Shown piece after piece: positions 26,458 to 36,186 of a stretch of DNA of 59,363 bases. Under the pieces are notes generated by a model. That model was not told the DNA's origin, ran no database searches, and was given only the letters and a program-made list of their open reading frames with translations. Position numbers and translations under genes: made by a program. Positions within the stretch are counted from its first letter, which is position 1. Each line of letters starts with the position of its first letter. The DNA lies in assembly GCA_002480925.1 (NCBI GenBank), contig DLDA01000009.1, positions 1-59,363 of the forward strand. Reading direction: 5' to 3'. The stretch comes from Lachnospiraceae bacterium UBA7784. GTDB lineage: Bacteria > Bacillota > Clostridia > Lachnospirales > Lachnospiraceae.

Positions 26458-27782
26458 CACTCGCCCTCTTTTCGTTGTCTTACTATAAAGTGTATTGCTG
26501 TTCCTTCAAAGCCGAATGCATCCCTGATCCTGTTTTCCAGATATCTGAGATAGGTAAAATGCATAAGCTTCTTATCATTTACAAATATAACAAATGTCGG
26601 CGGCTTGACCGATACCTGGGTTGTATAAAAGATCTTAAGCCTTCTTCCCTTGTCAGTAGGCGGCTGCTGCATGGCAGTGGCCTCGGCTATGATCTCGTTT
26701 AAGACTCCGGTCTGGATCCTCAGGTTCTGGTTCTGTATCACCTGATCTATAAGCTGATAAAGCCTGCTTACCCTCTGTCCTGTCCTTGCGGAAATGAATT
26801 CAATCCTGGCATATGGAATAAATGAGAGGACCTGTCTGATCTTTTGCCTATGCTCCTTTACGGTATGGTCATCCTTTTCGATCGCGTCCCATTTATTTAC
26901 AGCTATTATAATACCCTTTCCTCTGTCATGAGCTATGCCTGCTATCTTTGCATCCTGCTCTGTGACGCCCTCTGAGGCATCTATAACAAGGATCACGACA
27001 TCAGCCTTTTCAACTGCTGCTACAGCCCGGATGATCGAGTATCTCTCCAGATCCTCCTTTACCTTGCTCTTTCTTCGTAGACCCGCAGTATCGACAAAGA
27101 GATATTCCTGTCCATGGAACCTTACCAGAGAATCAAGTGTATCCCTTGTAGTTCCAGCAATATCAGAGACTATTGCTCTTTCCTCACCTGTCAGACGGTT
27201 GATTAGCGATGACTTGCCGACGTTAGGCTTCCCTATTATCGCTATTCGAGGTATATCAGACCCGTCATCCTTATCGCTTCCCTTTGGGAAGTCTGCACAT
27301 ACAGCATCAAGCAGATCACCAAAGCCCAGATTTCCTGCTGCGGATACCGGATAAGGATCACCTATACCCAGATTATAGAACTCATATATATCGTTTCCCT
27401 GCTTCTTGAAATCATCTATCTTGTTCACACAAAGAACAACAGGCTTACCCGACCGACGCAGTATATCGCACACCTTTCCGTCTGAATCGGTAAGACCGGT
27501 CTTTGCATCTACAACAAAGATGATAACATCCGCCGTATCTATTGCTATCCTTGCCTGATCGAGCATCCTTGAAAGAATTATATCGTTAGAATCAGGCTCT
27601 ATGCCTCCTGTATCCACCAGCGTGAAATCGTGATCCAGCCAGGAGGCATCAGCATATATCCTGTCCCGTGTGACTCCAGGTGTGTCCTTTACTATTGAGA
27701 TCCTCTCGCCTGCTATTGCATTAAACAGAGTGGACTTGCCGACATTCGGCCGCCCGACTATAGCTACTATTGGTTTTGCCAT
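26457..27782 (-). CDS. der: Ribosome biogenesis GTPase Der
   Basis: Der (EngA) is a double-GTPase needed for 50S assembly. The 441 residues contain two G domains, with G1 motifs GRPNVGKST (about 9-17) and GKPNVGKSS (about 183-191), NKIDDF and NKWD for guanine recognition, and a C-terminal KH-like domain ([32 protein letters not shown]). It lies 11 bp after the DUF512 gene, the same order as in many Clostridia. Confidence 0.97.
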   Translation of the reverse strand: MAKPIVAIVGRPNVGKSTLFNAIAGERISIVKDTPGVTRDRIYADASWLDHDFTLVDTGGIEPDSNDIILSRMLDQARIAIDTADVIIFVVDAKTGLTDSDGKVCDILRRSGKPVVLCVNKIDDFKKQGNDIYEFYNLGIGDPYPVSAAGNLGFGDLLDAVCADFPKGSDKDDGSDIPRIAIIGKPNVGKSSLINRLTGEERAIVSDIAGTTRDTLDSLVRFHGQEYLFVDTAGLRRKSKVKEDLERYSIIRAVAAVEKADVVILVIDASEGVTEQDAKIAGIAHDRGKGIIIAVNKWDAIEKDDHTVKEHRQKIRQVLSFIPYARIEFISARTGQRVSRLYQLIDQVIQNQNLRIQTGVLNEIIAEATAMQQPPTDKGRRLKIFYTTQVSVKPPTFVIFVNDKKLMHFTYLRYLENRIRDAFGFEGTAIHFIVRQRKEGE

Positions 27783-27793
27783 ATTTCCTCACT

Positions 27794-29119
27794 TTATTTA
27801 TCAAGAAGGGCAAAAAGCAGATCCTGCCCGCTTGATTTTACAACAGTGACCGGTACTTGTAAAGCTTGTGAAAGCTCCGAAACGGTCATATCATCCAAAA
27901 AGACTTCCTCATTGCTCCTTAGCATATTGACAGGGATAAGGAGTCTCTCGTTTACTCCGTGCTCCTTTAGCTGCTCAAGAAGATCCTTTCCGGTTATAAG
28001 TCCGGAAACCGTTATCTGCTCTCCGAAGAAGTGGTTTATTATGGTTACCACATCCACTTTTATTCTCGGATATTTTCTCATAAAGCCATAAGAAAGCTCC
28101 TTTAGAAACGGTGCGGCCAGTGCTCCAGTCGCAATCGTTACGCTTTTATGCCTTAAGGGATGTCTTCCTTCATTTGAGAGAGCCTCGTTAAACTCATCTA
28201 TAAGAAGCCTCAGCATTCCGACTCCGTTTTCCAGCTGGCCGAAGCCATCGTATCTGTCCGAGTCAGGCAGCTTTCTTCCGGCCAGAAGATACCACTCATC
28301 TGACGGATATACAAAATGTTCATTGTATTTCTCATACATGAGGTCTGACGCCGCCTCTATCTGATCTATGACTGATCCTGCATCATCTCCTGTAAACGGA
28401 TCCAGATGATAAAGTCCCTGACGAAATCTGGTAAGACCTACCGGCACCACAGAAAGCGACCTTACATATGGATAAAAGCCTGCCAGATCATTTATTGTAC
28501 GATCAAGCTCAGCCCCGTCATTTATCCCCTTGCAGAGGACTATCTGTGTATTCATTGTAAGGCCTGCATCCGCTATCCTTTTTATGTCAGGCATTATATT
28601 TGCAGCGTTTTTGTTGGCAAGCATCCTGACTCTTAAGCTGGGGTTTGTAGTATGGACCGAAATATTTATTGGAGAAAGCCTGTAGTCTATTACCCGATCA
28701 AGCTCCTTTTCGCCCATATTTGTAAGCGTCACATAATTGCCCTGAAGAAAGGAAAGTCTTGTATCATCATCCTTGAAATACAGCGTCTCTCTCATTCCCG
28801 GAGGCATCTGGTCGATAAAGCAGAACATACAGTGGTTCTGGCAGGATCTGTAATCGTCTAAAAGGCCATTCTCAAAGGACAGTCCTATATCCGTATCCTC
28901 CTCACCCTTTTCTATATGGTACTTTTCCTCAGTCCCATCAGGATGGCGGATAAGGAGATCAAGGCTTAGGCTTTCCTCGTAATAATAATAGTCAAATATA
29001 TCCTGCAGGGATCCGTCGCCTATCTCAAGCAGCATGTCACCCTTGCTTATACCGGCCTTATCCGCAGCCGATCCCGGTCTTACGTATGATATCTTATGTG
29101 TTTCTGTATTCAAAGGCAT
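27794..29119 (-). CDS. DUF512 protein with PDZ and radical-SAM-like cysteines
   Basis: A 441-residue protein of the DUF512 family common in Clostridia and Cyanobacteria. An N-terminal PDZ-like domain (about 10-75) is followed by a radical SAM-like cluster (C93, C97, C100; CQNHCMFC, a CX3CX2C pattern). The next part carries ISVHTTNPSLRVRM and the C-terminal DUF512 region with GALAAPFLKEL and VNHFFG-like stretches. The function is unproven; the position next to der suggests a role in ribosome or tRNA work. It overlaps the end of yraN by 26 bp. Confidence 0.93.
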   Translation of the reverse strand: MPLNTETHKISYVRPGSAADKAGISKGDMLLEIGDGSLQDIFDYYYYEESLSLDLLIRHPDGTEEKYHIEKGEEDTDIGLSFENGLLDDYRSCQNHCMFCFIDQMPPGMRETLYFKDDDTRLSFLQGNYVTLTNMGEKELDRVIDYRLSPINISVHTTNPSLRVRMLANKNAANIMPDIKRIADAGLTMNTQIVLCKGINDGAELDRTINDLAGFYPYVRSLSVVPVGLTRFRQGLYHLDPFTGDDAGSVIDQIEAASDLMYEKYNEHFVYPSDEWYLLAGRKLPDSDRYDGFGQLENGVGMLRLLIDEFNEALSNEGRHPLRHKSVTIATGALAAPFLKELSYGFMRKYPRIKVDVVTIINHFFGEQITVSGLITGKDLLEQLKEHGVNERLLIPVNMLRSNEEVFLDDMTVSELSQALQVPVTVVKSSGQDLLFALLDK

Positions 29120-29444
29120 TTCTTATCAGTCTGATCTCACCCGGCAGTATACTTACCACATCAAAACGCACATTTGCACTTATCTGATGGAGTCCGAGAT
29201 AGAAAAGAGCACTCCTTATTATCTTTCTCTGCTTGTCAGCCGTCACACTCTCCTCCGGATAGCCGCATCGCAGGGAGCTCCTGTACTTGACCTCTATAAA
29301 GCAGATCGTATCCAATTCCTCTGCTATTATATCGATCTCTCCCTGTCTGCATCTGAAATTGCTTTCCATGACCCTGTAGCCTTCCTTTTCAAGAAAACTC
29401 CTTGCCTGTGCTTCCGTATACTCCCCTACCTTTCTCCTGTTCAT
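29094..29444 (-). CDS. yraN: UPF0102 (YraN-like) endonuclease-fold protein
   Basis: A 116-residue protein with the fold of Holliday-junction resolvase/restriction nucleases. The family's catalytic-like residues are present: EGYRVMESNFRCRQGEIDIIAE and FIEVKYRSS (E...GEIDxxxx...ExK). The substrate is unknown. In Firmicutes it sits near rnhB and rbgA, as here. The window's copy has normal length and no break. Confidence 0.94.
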   Translation of the reverse strand: MNRRKVGEYTEAQARSFLEKEGYRVMESNFRCRQGEIDIIAEELDTICFIEVKYRSSLRCGYPEESVTADKQRKIIRSALFYLGLHQISANVRFDVVSILPGEIRLIRNAFEYRNT

Positions 29445-29468
29445 AAATGTCCTCCCCTTTTCTTAGGT

Positions 29469-29756
29469 CTATCTGAGCTTTGATCTGAGTCTGTCCATCT
29501 TGTCGACAAAGACAAGGATCTCTGCAACCACCTCATAGAGCTGTGGCGGTATAGCATCCCCTATCTGGAGGGAGGATAAGGTCTTAGCCAGGGCAGAATC
29601 CTTATAGAAGGGCACATCTGCCGCCTTTGCCTCTTCTATTATCCTTTCGGCTACCTCTCCCTTCCCTGTCGCTATTATCTTAGGGGCCTCGTCTCCTGCC
29701 TCGTATGAAAGCGCTACCGCTGTTTTTTTGTCCTGATCCTTCTCTTCCATTATCAT
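29469..29756 (-). CDS. FlhB C-terminal domain-like protein (YlqH-like)
   Basis: A 95-residue protein corresponding to the cytoplasmic C-terminal part of the flagellar export switch FlhB/YscU, without membrane segments. Matching stretches are AVALSYEAGDEAPKIIATGKGEVAERI and FYKDSALAKTLSSLQIGDAIPPQLYEVVAEIL. The NPTH self-cleavage motif of full FlhB is not present, as expected for this stand-alone form. It overlaps the YlqG-like gene by 4 bp. The same pair follows rnhB in Bacillus. Any link to type III export is by homology only. Confidence 0.92.
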   Translation of the reverse strand: MIMEEKDQDKKTAVALSYEAGDEAPKIIATGKGEVAERIIEEAKAADVPFYKDSALAKTLSSLQIGDAIPPQLYEVVAEILVFVDKMDRLRSKLR

Positions 29757-31450
29757 GCCCTCACGTCAAACGAATATCTGAGTATCTGCTTTCCATTTAT
29801 CCTTGAGGATCTGACTCCCTGCTTAAGGAAATCATCCAGAAAGTCTCTTTTAGGCTCTGATCCGCTCACCGACAGGCTACAGCTGTATCCCATCGATTCA
29901 AGCCTTTCCTTAAGCAGGTCTATATTATTCTCGATCAGGCTGTATGAGATACGGTCAGACAGAGTAAATTTCGTATCCAGCTTTTTCCCAAGAAGCCTGA
30001 CCGAGATATCCGTAGAACCCAGATTCTCCAGATCGAAATGGAGAAAGGCGCTTACCGGCTCATCCGGATCCCACTTTTTCTTTCGCTTGTCCGAATATAT
30101 ATACAGCTCTCCTGTAGCATTTGCTCCTGAAAGCTTTAACGGTATCTGTATATAATTATATACCGTATTCACTTCTTTTACAAAGGCAGCATTTCCCCTT
30201 GCCCCCTCAGATGCCTGAGTCAGTCTCTGCCCTGCTTCCTCAGGCAGCCTTGTCTGGGCCGCTCTGGCCACCTCCTCCATATCCTTTTCTATCCTGTCAA
30301 AAAGCCTGCTGACTTCTGCCTTGTCAGCCACCCTGTCAGGGCTTAGCGCATATCTGTCAGAAATGATCCCTTTTATCAGCTCGCTGACACCTCCTGACCT
30401 TAGGTGAGCTGCAGTAAAACTGCTGCCCCTTGAATCAAAGAGCCATTTAACAGCAAGAAATACATCCTTTGTCAATGCCTTTGGATCAAGTCCCCCCTTA
30501 CTGTCAAAGAGACCAGGAAAGGTCTCTCTCATAGTCCGATCAGATGCCAGAAAGTCCGAAAGTCTCTTGAAATCAGATGGAGTCATAGTATTTCCTACTG
30601 CCCCCTCCGGATAGTCAGACCTGTTCATATCAATATGGCTCTCTACCGCAGCAGGCGCCTTTTCCTCTCCCTTTAGATCGGCTACCGATACCGGCTCATT
30701 AAAGCCTTCATCTGTAAGCGGCTCATTATTTACCACGGGCTCTTTAGCAAGGATTCCTTCTGAAAGCGACCTGTCACCATCCAGATAGATATCTGTAATG
30801 ATATCTGCTATTCCATCAAACTGTCCTGGCTCCTCTGCTATTATCTGGCAGGCACTGTCGGAGAGAGCTGAAATAGAATCACTTATTAGCTCTCCTCCCT
30901 CGCGGACATTTTTTACCATTGAAAGCATGGTCTTATCAGCCGGCAGTCCCAGACTTTTAAGGACTACTGCAGTCCTTGGATCTGCCGATGGGACTGAAAA
31001 GACCAGATGGCTCATCTCCTGTATGCTTTTTGAGTCTATAGGGAGATGATTCTTTATCATCTCATCAACCATAGCGATAGTCTGATCCGTTACCGGAAGG
31101 GAGGCGCTCTTAAGTGCATCGCTTATTATTGGGTTTCCCAATGAGGCTCCAACTGAGACAGGCTTTATCGATATCTCCTGACCGTCATTTTTCATTACCT
31201 GAAAGAATACGGATTCCCCTATCGAGAGATCTAAATCTGCAAGAAGTCTTGCCGTGATATTCTGGCCGCTTGAGAGCCCAAGAAGCACAGTAGACCCCTT
31301 GATGCTGTTTACTGTACCTTCAAAAACAGTCCCTGCCTTAATAGCACTAAGTGCACCTGTCAGCTGCTCGACGCCCTGAGGCTTTGTAGCCTGACTGCTG
31401 TTATTATTCACACTGCTGTAATACTGGTTAATGAGATTCTTTATTTCCAT
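29753..31450 (-). CDS. YlqG/FliK-like protein
   Basis: A 565-residue soluble protein. The N-terminal part has an OB-like or beta-rich segment (GTVNSIKGSTVLLGLSSGQ), followed by a long helical region and a C-terminal region resembling the C-terminal domain of the hook-length control protein FliK (LHFDLENLGSTDISVRLLGKKLDTKF and DLLKERLESMGYSCSLSVS). The place between rnhB and the FlhB-like gene is the position of ylqG in Bacillus. FliK binds the FlhB C-domain in flagellar export, so the neighbouring genes may form a similar pair. Exact function unknown. Confidence 0.88.
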   Translation of the reverse strand: MEIKNLINQYYSSVNNNSSQATKPQGVEQLTGALSAIKAGTVFEGTVNSIKGSTVLLGLSSGQNITARLLADLDLSIGESVFFQVMKNDGQEISIKPVSVGASLGNPIISDALKSASLPVTDQTIAMVDEMIKNHLPIDSKSIQEMSHLVFSVPSADPRTAVVLKSLGLPADKTMLSMVKNVREGGELISDSISALSDSACQIIAEEPGQFDGIADIITDIYLDGDRSLSEGILAKEPVVNNEPLTDEGFNEPVSVADLKGEEKAPAAVESHIDMNRSDYPEGAVGNTMTPSDFKRLSDFLASDRTMRETFPGLFDSKGGLDPKALTKDVFLAVKWLFDSRGSSFTAAHLRSGGVSELIKGIISDRYALSPDRVADKAEVSRLFDRIEKDMEEVARAAQTRLPEEAGQRLTQASEGARGNAAFVKEVNTVYNYIQIPLKLSGANATGELYIYSDKRKKKWDPDEPVSAFLHFDLENLGSTDISVRLLGKKLDTKFTLSDRISYSLIENNIDLLKERLESMGYSCSLSVSGSEPKRDFLDDFLKQGVRSSRINGKQILRYSFDVRA

Positions 31451-31454
31451 AGGA

Positions 31455-32192
31455 TCACCTCACAACAGTAATTCCATACTTGCCAAGGAAATCATCCGCC
31501 AGGTCGAATGGATCAGGCAGATCCATCCTCCTCTCCTCTGCCATAAGCCTCCCTTCTTCGATTCTCTTTGAAAGAAAGCTTCTCCTGTATATAGGAAGTA
31601 TGCCATATTTTTCAACCAGCTCATAATGCTCCCTTGTCGGATATCCCTTGTGCTTTATGAACCTGTACTCCGGGATAAGCCTGTCATAATGCTCCATAAT
31701 ATGATCCCTTGTCACCTTGGCAAGGATCGATGCGGCTGCAATACAGGCTACCTTGGCGTCTCCCTTTACTATGGATTCCTGCTCTATATCAAGTCCAGGT
31801 ATATGGACTGCATCATTTATCAGATAATCCGGCTTCCGGCTCATTGAACTAATTGAGCGCTTCATGGCAAGATAGGTCGCATTCAGTATATTTATACTGT
31901 CTATCTCCTCTGGAGTCGCAAGTCCTACTCCTGCACTTATGGCCCCGCTTATTATAAGCGGGAATATCTCCTCTCTTCGTCTTGCTGTGACCTTCTTGGA
32001 ATCATTCAGATAAGGAACAAAGAAATCATCCGGAAGAATCACACATGAGGCCACGACTGGGCCTGCAAGAGGACCTCTGCCTGCTTCATCTACTCCGCCT
32101 ACAAGAAGGATTCCCTTATCATGCAGCTGTCTTTCTCTTGTAAGAAGTTCAAAAACCCTTTTTCTCTCTTCTGCCTCTTTTTCTTCAGTCAT
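31455..32192 (-). CDS. rnhB: Ribonuclease HII
   Basis: Cleaves RNA in RNA-DNA hybrids and at single ribonucleotides. It has 245 residues. The active site GGVDEAGRGPLAGPVVASCVI carries Asp-Glu, with further acidic residues in DDVHIPG-type and KGDAKVACIAAASILAKVTRD segments. The start overlaps the lepB stop as ATGA. Confidence 0.96.
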   Translation of the reverse strand: MTEEKEAEERKRVFELLTRERQLHDKGILLVGGVDEAGRGPLAGPVVASCVILPDDFFVPYLNDSKKVTARRREEIFPLIISGAISAGVGLATPEEIDSINILNATYLAMKRSISSMSRKPDYLINDAVHIPGLDIEQESIVKGDAKVACIAAASILAKVTRDHIMEHYDRLIPEYRFIKHKGYPTREHYELVEKYGILPIYRRSFLSKRIEEGRLMAEERRMDLPDPFDLADDFLGKYGITVVR

Positions 32193-32725
32193 CTTACCTT
32201 CCCGAACCTGTCAAAGGGAAAGAACCTGAATACTCCTTTCCCTATTATCTGACCGGCCCCTACCATACCTATATCAGCAAATCTGCTGTCCTCACTATGA
32301 TTTCTGTTGTCTCCCAGCACGAAATACTGACCGCTCTTAAGTCTTACTCCATATGCAGCCTGTCCTGGATCTGTTATCCTTCCTCTGCCATATTTATCTG
32401 AAAGCCTCTTTCCGTTGATAAATATATATCCCTGATCGCTTATCTCTACAGTCTCCCCCGGCAGCCCTATCACTCTTTTGATATAGTAGGACCCGCTGAC
32501 CCTTTTGTCTGTGAATACTACTATATCAAAACGCTTGGGCGGACTGTTTAAATAGGCAGCTCTATATATCAGCAGATTATCTCTGTCAGATAAGGCCGGC
32601 TCCATGGAGCTTCCTCTTACCACTGTCCTCTGTACAAGGAAATGCGTGATCATAAAGCCGGCTGACAGAATGGCGATCACAATAAGCAGATATTTGAATA
32701 ACCTTATAGCACCATTTCTTTTCAT
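32189..32725 (-). CDS. lepB: Signal peptidase I
   Basis: Membrane serine protease that removes signal peptides of exported proteins. It has 178 residues, one N-terminal membrane helix (about 8-28) and an outside catalytic domain with the nucleophile Ser in RGSSMEPAL and the general base Lys in YYIKRVIGLPGE; box E is GDNRNHSEDSR. It is one of two such genes flanking rbgA. Confidence 0.95.
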   Translation of the reverse strand: MKRNGAIRLFKYLLIVIAILSAGFMITHFLVQRTVVRGSSMEPALSDRDNLLIYRAAYLNSPPKRFDIVVFTDKRVSGSYYIKRVIGLPGETVEISDQGYIFINGKRLSDKYGRGRITDPGQAAYGVRLKSGQYFVLGDNRNHSEDSRFADIGMVGAGQIIGKGVFRFFPFDRFGKVR

Positions 32726-33564
32726 TCCGGTCTCTCCAGAGATAATTTACCAAGCCTTCCGCTCCTTAAATCATCGAGAAATAGTCCGGCTGCCCTTCTT
32801 CTATCGAGTCTTCCCTCAGCAAGAAGAAGGTTCTTCTCCTCTGCTATAGCATCGAGAAGATCCTTGTCATCAAGCTCCTCTGAGATATGGTATACAGATG
32901 AGAGCCTGCCCGGATATTCCTCGGTAAGTATATGATAGAGGACAAGAGCAAGCTCCTCTCTCTCAAATACATTATCGGCTATAGCGCCGAAAAGAGCAAG
33001 ATGCTCACCAGTTCTATGATCTGAGAACTTCGGCCAGAGTATACCTGGTGTATCCAATAGATCAAGTCCCTTATTCACATGGATCCACTGCTTGCCCTTG
33101 GTCACTCCGGGCTTATCCCCGGTCTTTGCACTCTTTCTTCCGGAAAGGGAATTGGTAAGAGTAGACTTACCCACGTTAGGTATACCTGCCACAAGCGCTC
33201 TTACCGGACGATTCTTTATACCACGTCTTAGGTCTCTTTGCCTTTTTTCAGCAGTTACCTCTGCTACCTTATCCGTGATCTTTTTTATGTTCTTTCTGTC
33301 CCTGCTGTCAACAGCCAGGGCCGAAAGACCTTTTTTTTCAAAAAAGCTTATCCAGTCCCTTGTCAGAGCATCATCAGCAAGGTCAGCCTTGTTTAGGATG
33401 ATAAGATGAGACTTCCCATTTGTAAGCTCTTTTATCTCCGGATTCCTGCTCGATGCTGCGATTCGGGCGTCAAGGATCTCTATAACAAGATCTATCAGCT
33501 TTATATCTTCTTTTATCTGCCGGATGGCCCTTGTCATATGCCCCGGATACCACTGAATGTTCAT
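32722..33564 (-). CDS. rbgA: Ribosome biogenesis GTPase RbgA (YlqF)
   Basis: Circularly permuted GTPase required for late 50S assembly. In the 280 residues the guanine motif ILNKADLAD (about 54-62) precedes the P-loop GIPNVGKST (about 126-134), which is the order of permuted GTPases. The C-terminal domain is short and helical. It starts at TGATG at the lepB2 stop and overlaps the next signal peptidase gene by 4 bp. Confidence 0.96.
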   Translation of the reverse strand: MNIQWYPGHMTRAIRQIKEDIKLIDLVIEILDARIAASSRNPEIKELTNGKSHLIILNKADLADDALTRDWISFFEKKGLSALAVDSRDRKNIKKITDKVAEVTAEKRQRDLRRGIKNRPVRALVAGIPNVGKSTLTNSLSGRKSAKTGDKPGVTKGKQWIHVNKGLDLLDTPGILWPKFSDHRTGEHLALFGAIADNVFEREELALVLYHILTEEYPGRLSSVYHISEELDDKDLLDAIAEEKNLLLAEGRLDRRRAAGLFLDDLRSGRLGKLSLERPE

Positions 33565-34181
33565 CAGTCCACCACTCCGAAATCCCTGAAGGAGGCATCA
33601 AGCCATATCTTGCCTCTGATCTGGCTCTTCAGGATATTGCCTACACTGGTATATCTGCTGTCTTCACTTACATCCCTGTTGTCTCCTAGAAGGAAATATT
33701 CATCCCCTCCAAGAGTGAACTCAGAGGAAGCAAGTCCTGAATCCTTTATGGTAGTAGTCTGGGCCGGGGCCTGATATACCTTGTCATTAACATAGACTAC
33801 GCCATTTTTGATAAGGACCTTCTGCCCGGGCACTGCTATCACCCTTTTTACAGAGTATCTCCCTGAGAGATCTCCCGGAGAAGAAAAGGCTACCACATCG
33901 CCCTGCTTGGGGTCCTTTATCCTATAGATCACCTTGTCTATGAGAAGCCTGTCTGAAACCTTGATCTGGGGCTCCATAGATTCCTCTGTCATTACTACCT
34001 GCATACAGAATGCCCTGACTATGAGATAGGCTAAAAGGACCACTGCTCCTGTTTCAAGCATAAGGATGATTATTTTTCTGATGTTCTTTACGTCCGGCCG
34101 CTTTCTACGTCTCCTGAAATCGAGAGACCTGCTGGTAGGAAGCTTGCCTGCAAACGCTTTTTTATTTGGAATGACTTTCAT
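33564..34181 (-). CDS. lepB: Signal peptidase I, second copy
   Basis: A 205-residue signal peptidase I with a basic N-terminus, one membrane helix (about 38-60), catalytic Ser in TEESMEPQI and Lys in YSVKRVIAVPGQ; box E is GDNRDVSEDSR. It differs clearly from the neighbouring copy at 32189, so it is an old duplication. It may handle a different group of precursors. It lies 18 bp after a terminator and lacks a clear own promoter, so it may depend on read-through from rplS. Confidence 0.95.
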   Translation of the reverse strand: MKVIPNKKAFAGKLPTSRSLDFRRRRKRPDVKNIRKIIILMLETGAVVLLAYLIVRAFCMQVVMTEESMEPQIKVSDRLLIDKVIYRIKDPKQGDVVAFSSPGDLSGRYSVKRVIAVPGQKVLIKNGVVYVNDKVYQAPAQTTTIKDSGLASSEFTLGGDEYFLLGDNRDVSEDSRYTSVGNILKSQIRGKIWLDASFRDFGVVD

Positions 34182-34198
34182 TATAAATGACCTATTCT

Positions 34199-34226
34199 AA
34201 AAAAAGGTGGTCAGACGGCCACCTTT
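34199..34226 (-). terminator. Terminator after rplS
   Basis: AAAGGTGG (34219-34226, minus strand) pairs with CCACCTTT (34203-34210) with an 8-base loop, followed by T residues (34199-34205). A second small hairpin (GATATC-TTCC-GATATC) lies between it and the rplS stop codon. Confidence 0.88.
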
Positions 34227-34269
34227 AACAAATGCATATTGATATCGGAAGATATCATAGAATAAGGAC

Positions 34270-34620
34270 TCAGATAGTCTCCTTAACCTTGGCTCTCTTA
34301 CCAACTCTGTCGCGAAGATAATTAAGCTTTGCTCTGCGAACCTTACCTCTTCTTACTACCTCAACCTTCTCAACGTTAGGGCTGTGGATAGGGAAGGTCT
34401 TCTCAACGCCTACTCCGCTTGAAATCTTTCTTACTGTAAAGGTCTCACGGTTTGAGCCACCCTGCTTCTTAAGAACTGTTCCCTCGAAGATCTGGATACG
34501 CTCCTTATTACCTTCCTTTATCTTGTTTGAGACACGAACAGTATCTCCAACATTAAACTCAGGGATCTCTGTCTTCTTCTGTTCGTCTTCGATCTTTCCA
34601 ATGATCTCTTTTGCGTTCAT
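34270..34620 (-). CDS. rplS: 50S ribosomal protein L19
   Basis: L19 of the 50S subunit at the interface with 30S; 116 residues, normal. Typical sequence is [33 protein letters not shown] and [30 protein letters not shown]. It is the last gene of the ylxM-ffh-rpsP-trmD operon, followed by a strong terminator. Confidence 0.98.
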   Translation of the reverse strand: MNAKEIIGKIEDEQKKTEIPEFNVGDTVRVSNKIKEGNKERIQIFEGTVLKKQGGSNRETFTVRKISSGVGVEKTFPIHSPNVEKVEVVRRGKVRRAKLNYLRDRVGKRAKVKETI

Positions 34621-34632
34621 TATTTTTCCTCC

Positions 34633-34648
34633 TGCTGTTTTAGCAGCA
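34633..34648 (-). promoter_or_regulatory. Hairpin directly before the rplS ribosome binding site
   Basis: TGCTG (minus strand, 34644-34648) pairs with CAGCA (34633-34637); the right arm runs into the AGGAGG of rplS. A leader fold controlling L19 synthesis is known in Firmicutes; whether this short stem belongs to that class cannot be decided here. Confidence 0.3.
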
Positions 34649-34649
34649 A

Positions 34650-35414
34650 CTATGATAGTTTATCACAATTTTCTTCTGGTTTCAATAGCTTCCTCTTGAG
34701 CCTGTTTGAAAGGGATCGCTTAAGTCCCGGCAGAGCTCTTCTGAACATATCAGGCCGTAAATTTCTGGTCCTTTCTATGCTCTTTTCAAGCCTCCATTCC
34801 TCTATCAGTCTGTGATTTCCTGAAAGAAGAATCTCAGGTACTCTTTCGCCATTCCATTCCTGTGGTCTTGTGTACTGGGGATATTCGAGAAGATCATTCT
34901 CAAAGCTCTCGCTCCCGGCCGATTCCTGATTCCCAAGGACTCCGGGAATAAGCCTTGAAATACAGTCCACAAGAACACAGGCCGCAAGCTCTCCGCCTGT
35001 AAGCACATAGTCTCCGATCGAGATATAGTCTGTAACTATCCTGTCGAGCACTCTCTGGTCGATCCCCTCGTAATGCCCGCATAGAAGGATCATCTGATCC
35101 TCAGTCGATAGTTCCTTGGCCTTAGTCTGTGAAAATGTCTGACCCTTTGGTGAAAGCGCTATGACCGGACAGTCCGGACCGGTCTTATCAAGGATGTACC
35201 TATAGCAGTCATATACCGGATCTGCCTCTATGACCATACCGGCTCCACCGCCGAATGGATAATCATCGACCCTGCCATTCTTATCCTTTGAGAAATCGCG
35301 GATATTGACACAACAGAGCTCAAGACGGCCATCATCCATAGCCCGTCCTGTGATGCTGTTATGAAGAGTACTCTCTACCATCTCAGGAAAAAGAGTCATC
35401 ACATAAACTCTCAT
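34650..35414 (-). CDS. trmD: tRNA (guanine37-N1)-methyltransferase
   Basis: Methylates G37 of tRNA next to the anticodon and prevents frameshifts. With the start at 35414 it has 254 residues, the usual length. The trefoil-knot binding site is seen in [17 protein letters not shown] and [14 protein letters not shown] use the ATG at 35414, which shares one base with the rimM stop (TGATG); a frame open further upstream runs inside rimM and has no family match. Confidence 0.97.
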   Translation of the reverse strand: MRVYVMTLFPEMVESTLHNSITGRAMDDGRLELCCVNIRDFSKDKNGRVDDYPFGGGAGMVIEADPVYDCYRYILDKTGPDCPVIALSPKGQTFSQTKAKELSTEDQMILLCGHYEGIDQRVLDRIVTDYISIGDYVLTGGELAACVLVDCISRLIPGVLGNQESAGSESFENDLLEYPQYTRPQEWNGERVPEILLSGNHRLIEEWRLEKSIERTRNLRPDMFRRALPGLKRSLSNRLKRKLLKPEENCDKLS

Positions 35415-35932
35415 CACAGATCCTCCAGTCCCGGAAGCAGATGGACCTTCATTCTTCCCTCCGCAGGAAGGACCATAAGGATACAGGACTTTATGGCCGG
35501 TATCAGCAGGCTCTTCCCATCCTGACCGGTTACCTGATAGACATCGTTGGCGCCTGTAGAAATGACATCCGTACATTTGCCTAAGAATCTGTCATACTCA
35601 TCATAGACGCTTAGTCCTATTATATCTCCTATGAAGTATTCACCCTTGTCAAGAGGTATGGCGTGTTCTCTGTCTATGAGAATCTCTGCATTACGGAGCG
35701 TATAGGCCCTGTCCATATCAGTAACATCTGAAAAACCAAGGATTACCTGGTTCTTGAAATACTTCACTGAGCTTACAGAATGCTTCTCACGCCTGCCGTC
35801 AGGATAAGAAAGGATAACCTCCTCTGTATCGTCAAACCTTCTTATGTCATCAGTTGTCGGACGGACCTTGACCTCTCCATGGACTCCATGGGTGGATGAT
35901 ATCACGCCGATCCTCAGATAATTATCCTTCAC
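35414..35932 (-). CDS. rimM: Ribosome maturation factor RimM
   Basis: Assembly factor for the 30S head that binds S19. It has 172 residues with the N-terminal RimM domain (IGVISSTHGVHGEVKVRPTTDDIRRF) and the PRC-barrel C-terminal domain (KGEYFIGDIIGLSVYDE). It starts with GTG, overlapping the khpA stop by 4 bp. Confidence 0.97.
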   Translation of the reverse strand: MKDNYLRIGVISSTHGVHGEVKVRPTTDDIRRFDDTEEVILSYPDGRREKHSVSSVKYFKNQVILGFSDVTDMDRAYTLRNAEILIDREHAIPLDKGEYFIGDIIGLSVYDEYDRFLGKCTDVISTGANDVYQVTGQDGKSLLIPAIKSCILMVLPAEGRMKVHLLPGLEDL

Positions 35933-36162
35933 TTGTCCTCTATATCCACATAGACCTTTTTATCAGTCTCTGTTGCAGCTGCCTTTACTACTGTTCTTAT
36001 GGCTTTAGCTATCCTTCCCTGCTTCCCAATGACTTTACCCATATCGGAAGGCGCTACAGAAAGCACAAGCCTTACCACATTATCCTCATCTGTCTCCTTT
36101 ACACAGACAGAACCGGGATCATCAACAAGGGCTTTTGCTATTACCTCAACTAATTCCTTCAT
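35929..36162 (-). CDS. khpA: KH-domain RNA-binding protein KhpA
   Basis: A 77-residue single KH domain with the GxxG loop in GKVIGKQGRIAKAIR. In Firmicutes KhpA pairs with KhpB (Jag) and binds RNA with effects on cell shape and division. Its place between rpsP and rimM is the conserved one. GGAGG precedes the ATG. Confidence 0.96.
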   Translation of the reverse strand: MKELVEVIAKALVDDPGSVCVKETDEDNVVRLVLSVAPSDMGKVIGKQGRIAKAIRTVVKAAATETDKKVYVDIEDK

Positions 36163-36186
36163 ATACGACCTCCCATGAAGCAGGTA

